Source: CAMLFJ01 sp040902305 (GTDB lineage Bacteria > Methylomirabilota > Methylomirabilia > Rokubacteriales > CSP1-6). Taken from it: DNA of 64,000 nucleotides. Positions 32,875-41,810 of the stretch are shown here, piece by piece (within the stretch, counting starts at the first letter, position 1; every line of letters starts with the position of its first letter). A program made the position numbers and the translations under genes. Where the stretch lies: positions 10,772 through 74,771 of the forward strand of contig JBBDXN010000142.1 of NCBI GenBank assembly GCA_040902305.1, in the 5' to 3' direction. The notes under the pieces are model-generated. The model was not told the origin of the DNA, did not search any database, and saw nothing but the letters and a program-made list of their open reading frames with translations.

Positions 32875-34848
32875 TCAGGCCTTTCTCTTGATTCCGAGCC
32901 TCTTCATCCGAGCCTCCAGGGTCGTCGGCTTGAGTCCGAGGAGCTTCGCCGCGCCTCGCGGGCCGCTGACTCGCCACGCCGTCCTCTCGAGCATCCCCAG
33001 GATATGGTTCCGCTCCAGCTCCTCGAGGGTCTGAGCTCGACCCTCCTCGGGCGCGGGGCCGGGAGCAGACACCCATTCGCCGAGCTCGAGCCTCGGGCCG
33101 GAGCTCATGATCACGGCCCGCTCGATGACGTTCTCGAGCTCGCGGGCGTTGCCTGGCCAGCGGTAGCTCGCGAGTCGTTCCATGACCGGTTGGGGAATCG
33201 TCTCGATCACCTTGCCGAGCTGCCGCCCGTACCGTGCCACGAAGTAGCGGGCGAGCGGCGGAACATCCTCGGGGCGCTCACGCAAGGGCGGGATCTGGAT
33301 CGGGAAGACGTTCAGCCGATAGAAGAGGTCGGCACGGAACCGGCCCTCGGCCATGGCCTTCTCGAGGTCCCGGTTGGTCGCCGCGATGACCCGAACGTCG
33401 GTCCTGATCGTCGCGCCACCCACCCGCTCGAACTCCCCTTCCTGCAGCACCCGGAGGAGTTTCGCCTGGAGGTCGAGGGGCAGCTCCCCGATCTCGTCCA
33501 GGAAGATCGTCCCGCCGTCGGCGAGCTCGAAGCGCCCGATCCTCCGGGCCAGGGCGCCGGTGAAGGCGCCCTTCTCATGCCCGAACAGCTCGCTCTCGAA
33601 GAGCCCGACCGGAATGGCGGCGCAGTTCACCTTCACGAGCGCCTTCCGGCGCCGCGCGCTGAGATCGTGCACCGCGCGCGCCACCAGCTCCTTACCGGTG
33701 CCGGTCTCGCCGAGGATCAGGACGCACGCGTCCGTGGGCGCCACCGTCTCCACCGCCTTGAGGACGCGCCGCATGGCCTGGCTCTGGCCGACGATGTGCT
33801 CGAAGTTGGTCTTGATCTCTTCCTGGAGATACACGTTCTCCTGCTCGAGCTGGGCCTTGAGCCGTGCGATCTCTTCGTAGGCGAGCATGTTGTCGACGGC
33901 CGTCGCGATCTGTCCGGCGATCTCCCCGACGAACGTCGCGTCGTCGTCCGAATAGCGATCGGGAGCCTGGCTGCCGATCTCCAGGGCACCGAGCACTCTG
34001 CCCTTCGCCACGAGAGGGGCCGCCACGTATGAACGGAGACCCTCGCGAAGCAGGACGTCTTCGGTTGGGCTGCGCCGCGCCGCCGCCAGATCTCGGCACA
34101 CGACCGGGCGCCGTTCGTCCAGCACCGTCTGCAGGTGGGTCCCGACCCGTGGTAGCTCGGCGCCGACCGGGAAGGCCCGGGCGACCGAGCCCCCGGCCAG
34201 GGCGTAGACCCTCGACACATCCCGTCCGGGCTCGTAGAGGGTCAGGCTCGCCCGGTCGAAGGCGATGGCTTCCTTGACCGCTCGGGCGAAGGCGTCGAAG
34301 AGGGCCTGGCGGTCGAGATTCGCCACGAGTGCGTTGCTGACCCCGAGGAGGGCCCGCTGGCGCTGCTCCGACCGGCGGAGCTCGGCGGTACGCTCGGCGA
34401 CGAGCCGATCGAGGCTCTCCCGGTACTTCTCGAGCTCCACCTCCGCCCGCTTGCGCTCGGAGATGTCGCGCACCATCGCGATGACGCACGACTGGCCGTC
34501 CCTCTGGATCACCGAGGCCGAGATCTCCGCGGGAAGCACCGCGCCGCTTCGGGTGAGGCACCTCAGCTCGTTCGTCCACCCGCTACCGGTCTCGACCACG
34601 GCACGCGCGAACGTCCGGAACTCTGCCATCTCCGCGGGATGGATGTTGCTGATCCGAAGCCTGAGGAGCTCCTCGCGCGCATAGCCGAGCATCCGGCAGG
34701 CTCGCGGGTTGGCGTCCAGGATCGCGTCGGCCTGCGGGTGAACGACGAGGATCGCGTCGTTCGAGTGCTCGAAAATCGTGCGGAACCACCCCGCGGCATC
34801 CGTCGCCGCGGCGTTCCTCCGCGACTCGCCTCTTGCCTCCTCGACCAT
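32875..34848 (-). CDS. Sigma-54-dependent activator, PAS-GAF-AAA+-Fis, 657 aa
   Basis: Domains in order: PAS (residues 20-130), short coiled coil, GAF (about 165-310), AAA+ with Walker A GETGTGKEL, the sigma-54-contacting loop GAFTGA and Walker B TIFLDEIGELP, then a Fis-type helix-turn-helix (RGAAKLLGLKPTTLEARMKR). FhlA/NorR-like layout without a receiver domain, so a ligand or redox signal in PAS/GAF is expected. The palindrome just past its stop is its probable target. Confidence 0.93.
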   Translation of the reverse strand: MVEEARGESRRNAAATDAAGWFRTIFEHSNDAILVVHPQADAILDANPRACRMLGYAREELLRLRISNIHPAEMAEFRTFARAVVETGSGWTNELRCLTRSGAVLPAEISASVIQRDGQSCVIAMVRDISERKRAEVELEKYRESLDRLVAERTAELRRSEQRQRALLGVSNALVANLDRQALFDAFARAVKEAIAFDRASLTLYEPGRDVSRVYALAGGSVARAFPVGAELPRVGTHLQTVLDERRPVVCRDLAAARRSPTEDVLLREGLRSYVAAPLVAKGRVLGALEIGSQAPDRYSDDDATFVGEIAGQIATAVDNMLAYEEIARLKAQLEQENVYLQEEIKTNFEHIVGQSQAMRRVLKAVETVAPTDACVLILGETGTGKELVARAVHDLSARRRKALVKVNCAAIPVGLFESELFGHEKGAFTGALARRIGRFELADGGTIFLDEIGELPLDLQAKLLRVLQEGEFERVGGATIRTDVRVIAATNRDLEKAMAEGRFRADLFYRLNVFPIQIPPLRERPEDVPPLARYFVARYGRQLGKVIETIPQPVMERLASYRWPGNARELENVIERAVIMSSGPRLELGEWVSAPGPAPEEGRAQTLEELERNHILGMLERTAWRVSGPRGAAKLLGLKPTTLEARMKRLGIKRKA

Positions 34849-35115
34849 CGGCCTGCGCGCACTGTATCACGGCCGGGCGGATGGGCCGCCGGGCAACCAC
34901 GAGTGCGTTGCCCGGCGTGCTACGCCGAGGACGCGGTCCGGCTCCTCCGGCATCGATATGCGGGAATGCCGCGGCCTGCTCGAGGATTATTAAGGGGCGG
35001 CTCGACGTATCGGCGGCCGTGGCGGCAGGCGGCTGGACACGAGGAGGATTCCGCCATCGAGGAGCAGGCATCGCTTCGTGGGGCACGAAGGCCGGCCGGG
35101 CTCTCGGCGCCCAGG

Positions 35116-36255
35116 GTGGCCATCCTGACGCCGTTTGCTTCCCCGTCGGTCGGGGGAAACGCCACCACGGTAGAGCGGATCACGCGCGGCCTTCGGAGGC
35201 GTGGCGTGGACGCCCGCGTATGGGACCTGTCCGTAGTCCTCGAGTCGGTGCTCGAGCTTCAAATGGCACAGTTTTCGCCCACACTGATCCATGCCTTTCA
35301 CGCCTACCGGACCGGACCCATCGCGACGCGGCTGGCCCGCGGCATCGAGGCACCGCTGCTGGTCACCATGACCGGCACCGATGCCAACCGGGACATCTTC
35401 GCGCCCGATGCCGGCCCAACAGTGCGCCGAGTGCTCGATAGCGCTGCGGCGATCACCGTGTTCCACGATTCGATCGCCGCGAAGGTCGCCGCAGCTGTGC
35501 CCGACCTGGCTCCCCGGCTCGTCGTGATCCCGCAAAGCGTCGGGTTCGAGGATGCGATCGGCCCTTCGTCGCCCGCGGGGGCCATTCGGCGGGCCCCCGG
35601 ACCCGTCCTTCTCTTTCCGGCCGGCATCCGCAAGGTGAAGCAGCCCCGCTTTCCGGTGGAGCCGCTCGAGAGGCTACGACCCAGATTCCCCACCCTGGAG
35701 CTGCTCTACGTCGGGCCGGTCATCGAGGCGGACGAGGGGGACGGGCTGTTCCGGCTGTTGCGATCCCGCCCGTGGGCACGATACGTGGGCATCCTCGCCC
35801 ACGATCGCATGCCAGGGCTGCTCCGGCACGCGGACGTGATCCTCAACTGCTCTCTGTCCGAGGGCGGGATGGCCAACTCGGTGCTCGAGGCTCTCGCGAT
35901 GGGGCGGGCAGTGCTCGCCGCCGACATCGAGGGAAACCGGTCGGTCATCGAGGACGGCGTCACCGGCTTCCTGTTCAGCACCGCCGAGGAGTTCGCGGCC
36001 AAGGCCGCCCGGCTCCTTGTGGATCCCGCGCTCCGGGAGCGGCTCGGGGACGCGGGTCGCGAGTTCGTCCGCGCGCACCTGCCGCCCACCCGGGAGGTGG
36101 AGGGCTACCTTGCCGTGTACCGCCGCGTCGTGCCAACGCTGAGCTGGGGCGCCGGGGCTGACCTTCCGCCCGCACCTGCAATCCCCCGGCGGGAATTTTC
36201 CAGTCCGCTCGATGGTTCTGTACAGGGGCCGTGCTTCCCAAGGAGGATGCCATGA
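35116..36255 (+). CDS. Glycosyltransferase family 4-like protein, 379 aa
   Basis: GT-B fold: N-terminal LTPFASPSVGGNATTVERIT (GG acceptor loop) and C-terminal nucleotide-sugar site with CSLSEGGMANSVLEALAMGR (E-x7-E). Start at GTG 35116 is tentative; the frame is open upstream. The last 30 residues are Pro-rich and overlap the next gene's promoter, so the natural end may be earlier. Confidence 0.82.
   Translation: MAILTPFASPSVGGNATTVERITRGLRRRGVDARVWDLSVVLESVLELQMAQFSPTLIHAFHAYRTGPIATRLARGIEAPLLVTMTGTDANRDIFAPDAGPTVRRVLDSAAAITVFHDSIAAKVAAAVPDLAPRLVVIPQSVGFEDAIGPSSPAGAIRRAPGPVLLFPAGIRKVKQPRFPVEPLERLRPRFPTLELLYVGPVIEADEGDGLFRLLRSRPWARYVGILAHDRMPGLLRHADVILNCSLSEGGMANSVLEALAMGRAVLAADIEGNRSVIEDGVTGFLFSTAEEFAAKAARLLVDPALRERLGDAGREFVRAHLPPTREVEGYLAVYRRVVPTLSWGAGADLPPAPAIPRREFSSPLDGSVQGPCFPRRMP
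36192..36220 (+). promoter_or_regulatory. ECF-type promoter before the short CMD-like gene
   Basis: GGAATT (36192-36197), 17 bp, GTTCTG (36215-36220). Confidence 0.55.
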
Positions 36256-36503
36256 TCGAGGAGAAGGTCATCGCCTCTTGGAAATACAACAAGGGCGTGC
36301 TGGACGCGAAGACCGCCAGCCTGTGCTATCTCGCTGCCAATCTAGCCGTCGGCAATACTCACTGCGCGAAGCGCGACCTGGCGGGCGCCCGCGCGGCCGG
36401 CGCGACCGAGGACGAGCTGCGGGAGGCTATCAGCTTTGCCATCCGCGCCAACGCCGCCAAGGCCCACGCCGACATCCTGGAGGTATACGAGCCACCACGA
36501 TAG
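36252..36503 (+). CDS. Short AhpD/CMD-like protein, 83 aa
   Basis: Mostly helical; carries a single Cys in NTHCAKRDLAGARAAG, in the position of the second redox Cys, and LREAISFAIRANAAKAH as the following helix. Shorter than usual CMD proteins. AAGGAGG precedes the ATG. Convergent with the AhpD-Sec gene. Confidence 0.7.
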   Translation: MIEEKVIASWKYNKGVLDAKTASLCYLAANLAVGNTHCAKRDLAGARAAGATEDELREAISFAIRANAAKAHADILEVYEPPR

Positions 36504-36516
36504 CAAGCTATCCAGA

Positions 36517-37125
36517 CTACCCCATCTTCGTGCGATCGGGCGTGTCCTCGAAACCGAAGGCCGCGACGAGCCCTGGATCCTGCTTGGCCCGAGCATCGAT
36601 CTCCACGCCGAGCCCGTTCGCCATGCGGCAGCGCAGCGCGTAGTACGCCGTGACCATCACGATCTCGAAGATCTCGGCATCGCCGAAGCCCGCCCGACGG
36701 AGCGCCGTCACGTGATCTGCAGTGGCCGCGCTCGGCTTCACCGCGAGGATCTCGACGTAGGCCAGCATGGCGCGGTCGCCCTCGCCAAGAGGCAATTGAC
36801 GCCAGTCACGGGCCAGCGTGAGTACTTGCTCGCTATCGCCGGCGATCAGTTGACGGAGAGCCTCTCCGTGCAGGGTCGTTCAGTAGGCGCAGCGGTGAAG
36901 GGCAGACGTCAGCACCGCGATCATCTCCTGTCGCCGCTTGCCGAGTGCGCAGTGCGGCCCGCGCAGGGCGTGGAGCAGGTTCGCCAGCGCCTCCATGACG
37001 AGTGGATTGATGCTGGCGGCCTGGGTGATGTTCGAGAGGGACCCGTTCTGCTGGCGGATGCGGGCGTACGCCTCGGCCACGGCGCCGGTCGCCTCCGCTT
37101 CTGGAATGGTCTTGATCCACGTCAT
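36517..37125 (-). CDS. AhpD-like selenoprotein (CxxU), 202 aa
   Basis: Peroxidase-related CMD-family protein: MTWIKTIPEAEATG and SALHRCAY-U-TTLHGEALR. The TGA at 36880-36882 (codon 82) replaces the second active-site Cys of CxxC; the conserved His follows three residues later. The frame continues through MLAYVEILAVKPSAAT to 36517. It begins 23 nt after the MerB-like selenoprotein, forming a two-gene operon. Confidence 0.92.
36853..36869 (-). promoter_or_regulatory. SECIS-like hairpin of ahpD-Sec 2
   Basis: ACGGAG-AGGCT-CTCCGT, a perfect 6-bp stem 10 nt after UGA, with loop G at position 2. Confidence 0.8.
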
Positions 37126-37148
37126 GGGTGTTCCTCCATCCGGCGTTG

Positions 37149-37811
37149 TCAGCCCCCACCGAGAAGGCCGCCGAATATCCACTGAGCGAGCCTGAAGCCC
37201 TCCGTCACCGCCGCTCCCGCACCTTCGACCGTCGAGTTCGCCCTCCACCATGCCCGGAGATGTTCTTCCGACCGGAAGACGTTGATGGTCGGTCAGAGGG
37301 AATCTATCATCTTGCCCCCCGCTTCGCCCCGCCTGCCGATCCACAGCATGACACCGCCAGCGCCCGGTTTCAGCCCCTGCGGACCAGCAGAAAGCTCCAA
37401 CGCTTCGTCGCAATGGTGGCAGCGCGCGCGAATCCCCACCGGCCGCCCGAGCATCGGAGCGACCCCGAGGGCCCCGATCGCGCAGCAGGCGTGTCGCCGG
37501 TGCCCGGCCGGCAGGTGAACGGTGAAACGGGTCGGGATCGCGCAGAAGGGATAGGCGATATCCACCCCGCCTTCGCTCGCCCGAATGAGATGGTCGCGAT
37601 CGAGAGCGGCCAGAGCCTCGTAGGTCAGCTCGGCCGGGAACTCGGCGGAGGCGGCGACGATCTCGCTCACGGGGATCGGCCCGCCACGATCCGCGAACGC
37701 GCGCAGGATCTGTCGCAGGAGGGTCGTCTGCCGACCCGCCCAGCGAGCGCCTCGATGCTTCGGGTCCATTGCCATCAACTGGTCTGCGGTCTTGATCTCG
37801 AGCCTTGCCAT
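37149..37811 (-). CDS. Second MerB-like selenoprotein, 220 aa
   Basis: Paralogue of 14767-15435: MIDSL-U-PTINVFRSEEHLRAW has TGA at 37293-37295 (codon 173) at the place of MerB Cys159. The other catalytic block reads HACCAIGALGVAPMLG, so the Asp of Cys-x-x-Asp is Gly. Organomercurial lysis may therefore be lost or altered. No mer genes adjoin; an AhpD selenoprotein does. Function open. Confidence 0.88.
37264..37279 (-). promoter_or_regulatory. SECIS-like hairpin of merB-Sec 2
   Basis: TCTTCC-GGTC-GGAAGA, identical to the first merB-Sec hairpin and at the same distance (13 nt) from UGA. Confidence 0.8.
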
Positions 37812-37856
37812 CCGTTACCTCCCGCGTTGGCGCCGCGGCCATGCGAGAATCACGGC

Positions 37857-38261
37857 ATGAAGACACGGGGCTGGCTGATCGGGCTTGCGAGTGTCGTGCT
37901 GATCACGGCGCCAGGCTGGGCGGGCCAGGCCGATGTGATCGAGGTGGTGGCCCGCCAGCTGGAGGCCGAACGATGGACCTTCGCCGTGACCGTCCGGCAC
38001 GACGACCAGGATCCGGCGCACTGGGCCGACTGGTGGCGGGTGCGGACGGTCGAGGGGACGGAGCTGAGCCGCCGAGTCCTGCTCCATTCGCACGTGGGCG
38101 AGCAGCCGTTCACGCGGGACGGAGAGGTGCGGATCCCGCGCGGCGTGCAGCGGGTCGTCGTCGAGGCCCACGACAAGGTCCATGGCCTCGGCGGCAAAAC
38201 CCTGACGGTCGATCTGACGAAGCCCGCAGGGCCAGGCTATACGGTGCGTCCCCTGCGCTGA
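37857..38261 (+). CDS. Exported hypothetical protein, 134 aa
   Basis: Signal peptide (GWLIGLASVVLITAPGWAG). The mature part is beta-rich, with DDQDPAHWADWWRVRTVEG and a C-terminal HDKVHGLGGKTLTVDL. No family recognised. It may be translated alone; neighbours on both sides run the other way. Confidence 0.7.
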   Translation: MKTRGWLIGLASVVLITAPGWAGQADVIEVVARQLEAERWTFAVTVRHDDQDPAHWADWWRVRTVEGTELSRRVLLHSHVGEQPFTRDGEVRIPRGVQRVVVEAHDKVHGLGGKTLTVDLTKPAGPGYTVRPLR

Positions 38262-38287
38262 GGCGGCCCCGCCCACTTCGTTTCGCC

Positions 38288-38890
38288 TCACGAACGGACC
38301 GGGCCGAGCATTTTTCGCAGGAAGAGCCGGGCCCGATGCACCCGAGACTTGACCGCCGGAATGGTCAGGTGCAGGACGCCTGCCACTTCCTCCGTCGGGA
38401 GACCTTCCACGTCCCGGAGGAGGACGACCGCTCGATAGTCGGCCGGGAGCTCTCGGAGGCCTTGCTCGATCGCGCGCATGAGCTCGGCGGCCATCGCCGC
38501 GCCGTCCGGCTCGCGGGACCAATCGGAGACGGGCTCGGCATGCCGGCCCTCGGCGTCGAACGTGGGAAGCCAGGGGTCGAGAGGCACCTCCGAGCGGGTC
38601 CGACGGCTCTTCCGCAGCTTGCCGAGGGCCGCGTTCGCGGTGATCCGGTAGATCCAGCTCGAGAACGCGGCCGCGCCCTTGAAGGTCTGGATCTCTCGGA
38701 TGACGGTGATCAGGACATCCTGGGTGACTTCCTCTACATCGCGTGGGTCATCGAGAATCTGGCCGGCCAGCCGGTGGATCCTCGTCCCGTGTCGGTCGAT
38801 GAGCAGGCCGGGCGCGCCCGGCTCCGCTCGCCGCAGCGCCCGTACGAGATCGCCGTCTTGATCGCCTCTCTCCCTCCACGAAGCCTTCAT
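38288..38890 (-). CDS. ECF sigma factor, 200 aa
   Basis: Region 2 (DPRDVEEVTQDVLITVIREI) and region 4 (LPTEEVAGVLHLTIPAVKSR, with the following RVHRARL) are complete. No anti-sigma gene adjoins. It has its own GGAATA-N17-GTTCAG element directly at the start codon, so autoregulation and a nearly leaderless mRNA are likely. Confidence 0.92.
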   Translation of the reverse strand: MKASWRERGDQDGDLVRALRRAEPGAPGLLIDRHGTRIHRLAGQILDDPRDVEEVTQDVLITVIREIQTFKGAAAFSSWIYRITANAALGKLRKSRRTRSEVPLDPWLPTFDAEGRHAEPVSDWSREPDGAAMAAELMRAIEQGLRELPADYRAVVLLRDVEGLPTEEVAGVLHLTIPAVKSRVHRARLFLRKMLGPVRS

Positions 38891-38897
38891 CGTGGGG

Positions 38898-38926
38898 CTG
38901 AACTCCGGGCTGGAAGGAGTTATTCC
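38898..38926 (-). promoter_or_regulatory. ECF-type promoter before the ECF gene
   Basis: GGAATA (38921-38926), 17 bp, GTTCAG (38898-38903), minus strand; -10 is 7 nt from the ATG. Confidence 0.55.
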
Positions 38927-38937
38927 ATCGCGGCGCG

Positions 38938-38966
38938 GGAATAAATGGGCCGGTCTTGCTATTCTC
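38938..38966 (+). promoter_or_regulatory. ECF-type promoter before the GrdB-like/Prx selenoprotein operon
   Basis: GGAATA (38938-38943), 17 bp, ATTCTC (38961-38966). Divergent from the ECF-gene promoter, 11 bp apart. Confidence 0.6.
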
Positions 38967-38987
38967 GAACCGGAGAAGGCGCGACCC

Positions 38988-39896
38988 TTGACTGCCTTGA
39001 ATCGGACCGTCGATTCGTTCCGGTACTTGAGCCCGGCCTCCGTGGCGATCGTGAAGACCATGATCGCCACGGCCGCGCGCGATCCCGTGCCGTGGACTCC
39101 GCTGCCGCGGCGGCTCAACGAAGCGACCGTGGCCCTCGTCAGCACCGCCGGCCTCTCGATGAAGGGCGACTCTCCCTTCGACATCGAAGGCGAGCGGCAG
39201 AACCCATGGTGGGGCGATCCCTCGTACCGCGTCATCCCGCGAACGGCCACCGAAGCCGATATCGTCGTCTCGCATGTTCATATCGAGACCTCCTATATCC
39301 GGCAGGACCTCGAGGTCGCGCTGCCGCTGCGACACCTCGCCACGGCTCAAGCCGAAGGGCGGATCGGCCGGGTCGCCTCTTCCCACTACAGCTTCATGGG
39401 CTATCTCCTCGACCCCACGGAGTTCCTCGAGCGATCGGTACCGGCGATGCTCGAGCGGATGGGCGCGGAGGGGGTGGACGTCGCCCTCTTCGTCCCGGTC
39501 TGACCCATCTGCTGCCGGTCCGTCGGCCTGGCACAGCGGAGGGTTGAGGCGGCAGGTATCGCGACGATCGCCCTGTCGATGGTTCCCGATCTCACCGCGG
39601 CCGCCGGGGCGCCGCGGGTCGCCGCCATCGAGTTCCCGTTCGGCCGACCGTTCGGCCAGCCGAACGACCCGGCCACCCAAGGGGCCGTCCTCCAGGCGAC
39701 GCTCGACGCCCTGCGGGATGCATCAGAACCGGGCAACGTGGCCCACTTGCCGTTCGAGTGGCCGGAGGCGCTGCACCAGGTCCACTGGCACCCGCAAGAG
39801 CCCTCTCCTATCATCAAGCTCGTGTCCCGTGATCCATCCCTGTATCAGCGCCTGGCCTCGGGCGACATCCCGCCCGAGGCTTCGAGGCGGAGCTGA
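38988..39896 (+). CDS. GrdB/PrdB-like selenoprotein (reductase family), 302 aa
   Basis: TTG start chosen because GGAGAAGG precedes it and it lies just past the promoter. VDSFRYLSP and a long PWTPLPRRLNEATVALVSTA block match the glycine/sarcosine/betaine/D-proline reductase selenoprotein-B-related family. The motif reads VALFVPV-U-PICCRSVGLA (TGA 39501-39503, codon 172), and ends with FPFGRPFGQPNDPATQ. Without the other Grd/Prd subunits nearby, the substrate is unknown. Co-transcribed with the Prx-like selenoprotein 16 nt downstream. Confidence 0.9.
39514..39527 (+). promoter_or_regulatory. SECIS-like hairpin of the GrdB-like gene (weak)
   Basis: GCCG-GTCCGT-CGGC, only 4 bp, 10 nt after UGA, loop starting with G. 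The weakest of the eleven. Confidence 0.5.
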
Positions 39897-39912
39897 GAAA
39901 GAGAGCCTACTC

Positions 39913-40407
39913 ATGACGAGAGCTGGAACGAAGGTGCTGGACAGCGGCGACATCCTGCCAACCCTGTCGATGGAGACGGTGGCGCACGGACGCCTCACCG
40001 TGCCGGATCATTTCGGTCAGGGTTGGGGCGTCCTCCTCCTGTACCGGGCCCACTGGTGACCGTACTGCAAGCAGCAGTTGGCTGCTTTCGAGCGCGCGCA
40101 GGACAAGCTCCGTGACGAGGGCATCTCGATCGTGGCCGCCTCCACCGATCCCCTCGAGAAGGCCAAGGAGACGGTGAGCGAGCACTCGCTCACGTTCCCG
40201 GTAGGCTACGGGCTGCCGCTGCAGGGCGCCGCGGCCACGTTCGGGGCCTTCTACGAGGAGCGGCGCGGCTTCCTGCAGTCGACCGGCTTCGTGATCAAGC
40301 CGGATATGACCATCGCCGTCGCGCAGTACAGCTCGGGCCCGATCGGGCGGCTCGTCTGGCAGGATGTTCTCGGGCTTGTCCAGTTCTACAAGAAGCAGGC
40401 GAAGTGA
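39913..40407 (+). CDS. Peroxiredoxin-like selenoprotein (UxxC), 164 aa
   Basis: AhpC/TSA thioredoxin fold: LLLYRAHW-U-PYCKQQLAAF, with TGA at 40057-40059 (codon 49) in place of the first CxxC cysteine. AASTDPLEKAKETV and the C-terminal TGFVIKPDMTIAVAQYSSG complete the fold. Likely a hydroperoxide reductase or thiol oxidoreductase. It stops 14 nt before an assembly gap. Confidence 0.92.
40069..40087 (+). promoter_or_regulatory. SECIS-like hairpin of the Prx-like gene
   Basis: AAGCAGC-AGTTG-GCTGCTT, a perfect 7-bp stem 9 nt after UGA. Confidence 0.82.
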
Positions 40408-40421
40408 TCGGCGGGGGGGGG

Positions 40422-40431
40422 NNNNNNNNNN
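40422..40431. other. Scaffold gap (10 N)
   Basis: Ten N residues between a G-run and a C/G-rich stretch. Confidence 0.98.
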
Positions 40432-40446
40432 CGGCCCCGGGGGCCC

Positions 40447-41604
40447 ATGCCGGCCCCGGCGGTGCAGTGGAAGATCGTCGCCGTCGCCTCGATGCTCCTC
40501 GGGGGAGGCACGATCGCGCTCGGCGCCGCGTACGGTCCGCGCCAGGGCGGGCTGTTCCTCCTGGGCGCCGGGTGCGGCGTCGCTCTCCACCACGCGGCAT
40601 TCGGCTTCACCGCGGCCTACCGCGCGCTGGTGACGACCGGGGACGGCCGCGGGCTCCGGGCGCAGCTCGTCATGCTCGCGGTGGCCACTGTCCTGTTCGC
40701 GCCGGTGCTCGCCGGCGGCCGCGGGCTGGGCGTCGACGTCGCCGGCGCGCTCGCGCCGGCCAGTGTCTCGGTCCTCATCGGGGCCTTCATCTTCGCCATC
40801 GGCATGCAGCTCGGCGGCGGCTGCGGCTCGGGCACCCTGTTCCATCTGGGCTCGGGTCGCCTGCCCCTCGCCGTCACGCTGCTCGGCTTCCTCGCCGGCT
40901 CGCTGATCGCCACCTTCCACATGCCGTTCTGGTGGTCCCTGCTGTCGCTCGGCGACGTATCGCTCGGGCTCACGCTGGGCTGGACTCCCGCCGTGGCGCT
41001 TCAGCTGGCGATACTCGGGGTGATCGCGCTCGCGAGCCTGCGTCGCGACCGCGTTCGCGTCAACGCCTACGCGGGGCAGTCCTCCGTGTGGATCCGTGCC
41101 GTCCGCGGTGGCTGGCCACTCTCCGCCGGGGCCGTCGCCCTCGCCGTGCTGAACCTCGCCACCCTCCTCGTGGCGGGCCACCCGTGGACCATCACGTGGG
41201 CCTTCTCCCTCTGGGGCGCCAAGATCGTGCAGGCGGCGGGCTTCGACCTGTCGTCGACGCCGTTCTGGGCCGGAGAGTTCCAGCGCGCCGCCCTGGCCGC
41301 GCCGGTCTTCGCGGACGTGACGTCGATCATGGACATGGGGCTCGTGCTCGGGGCCGGCCTGGCCGCGGGCCTGGCTGGCCGCTTCGGCAGCGGCGCCCGC
41401 CGACCGGCGCCCCGGCTGATGGCGGCCGCACTGGTCGGCGGGCTGCTCCTCGGCTACGGCGCGCGCATCGCCTACGGCTGCAACATCGGAGCGATGTTCA
41501 GCGGCATCGCCTCCACGAGCCTTCACGGCTGGCTGTGGGGCGCGGCCGCGCTCCTCGGCACGCCGGTGGGCGTTCGACTCCGTCGCCTGCTTCGCCCGGA
41601 CTAG
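40447..41604 (+). CDS. YeeE/YedE-family transporter, 385 aa
   Basis: About ten hydrophobic helices. Two Cys motifs of the family are present: QLGGGCGSGTLFHLGSGR and AYGCNIGAMFSGIAS; in the thiosulfate importer TsuA such cysteines handle the sulfur group. YedE relatives are also linked to selenium metabolism. Its position behind two selenoprotein genes (beyond the gap) makes selenium or thiosulfate uptake an attractive guess. Confidence 0.88.
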   Translation: MPAPAVQWKIVAVASMLLGGGTIALGAAYGPRQGGLFLLGAGCGVALHHAAFGFTAAYRALVTTGDGRGLRAQLVMLAVATVLFAPVLAGGRGLGVDVAGALAPASVSVLIGAFIFAIGMQLGGGCGSGTLFHLGSGRLPLAVTLLGFLAGSLIATFHMPFWWSLLSLGDVSLGLTLGWTPAVALQLAILGVIALASLRRDRVRVNAYAGQSSVWIRAVRGGWPLSAGAVALAVLNLATLLVAGHPWTITWAFSLWGAKIVQAAGFDLSSTPFWAGEFQRAALAAPVFADVTSIMDMGLVLGAGLAAGLAGRFGSGARRPAPRLMAAALVGGLLLGYGARIAYGCNIGAMFSGIASTSLHGWLWGAAALLGTPVGVRLRRLLRPD

Positions 41605-41617
41605 GGAGGATATCGGG

Positions 41618-41785
41618 ATGCGATACGGATTGGTCGCGGTCATTCTGCTCGCCGCTGGCCTGACGACGAGCTGCGCCCAGGTGTTCACTGCTCCCGTGGC
41701 GACCATCGCCGCCGAGCAGTGCGAGCAGAACCGGGGCGCCTGGCGTCCCGCCGTGAGCTACTGCGAGTACGGATCCATCCAGTAA
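41618..41785 (+). CDS. Small lipoprotein, 55 aa
   Basis: AGGGAGGA precedes the ATG. Lipobox-type signal (VILLAAGLTTSC) followed by a short mature part with two more cysteines (AAEQCEQNRGAWRPAVSYC). 13 nt after the transporter gene, probably the same operon. Function unknown. Confidence 0.65.
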   Translation: MRYGLVAVILLAAGLTTSCAQVFTAPVATIAAEQCEQNRGAWRPAVSYCEYGSIQ

Positions 41786-41810
41786 TCCATCCAGTAGCGC
41801 CAGCGGCTCC

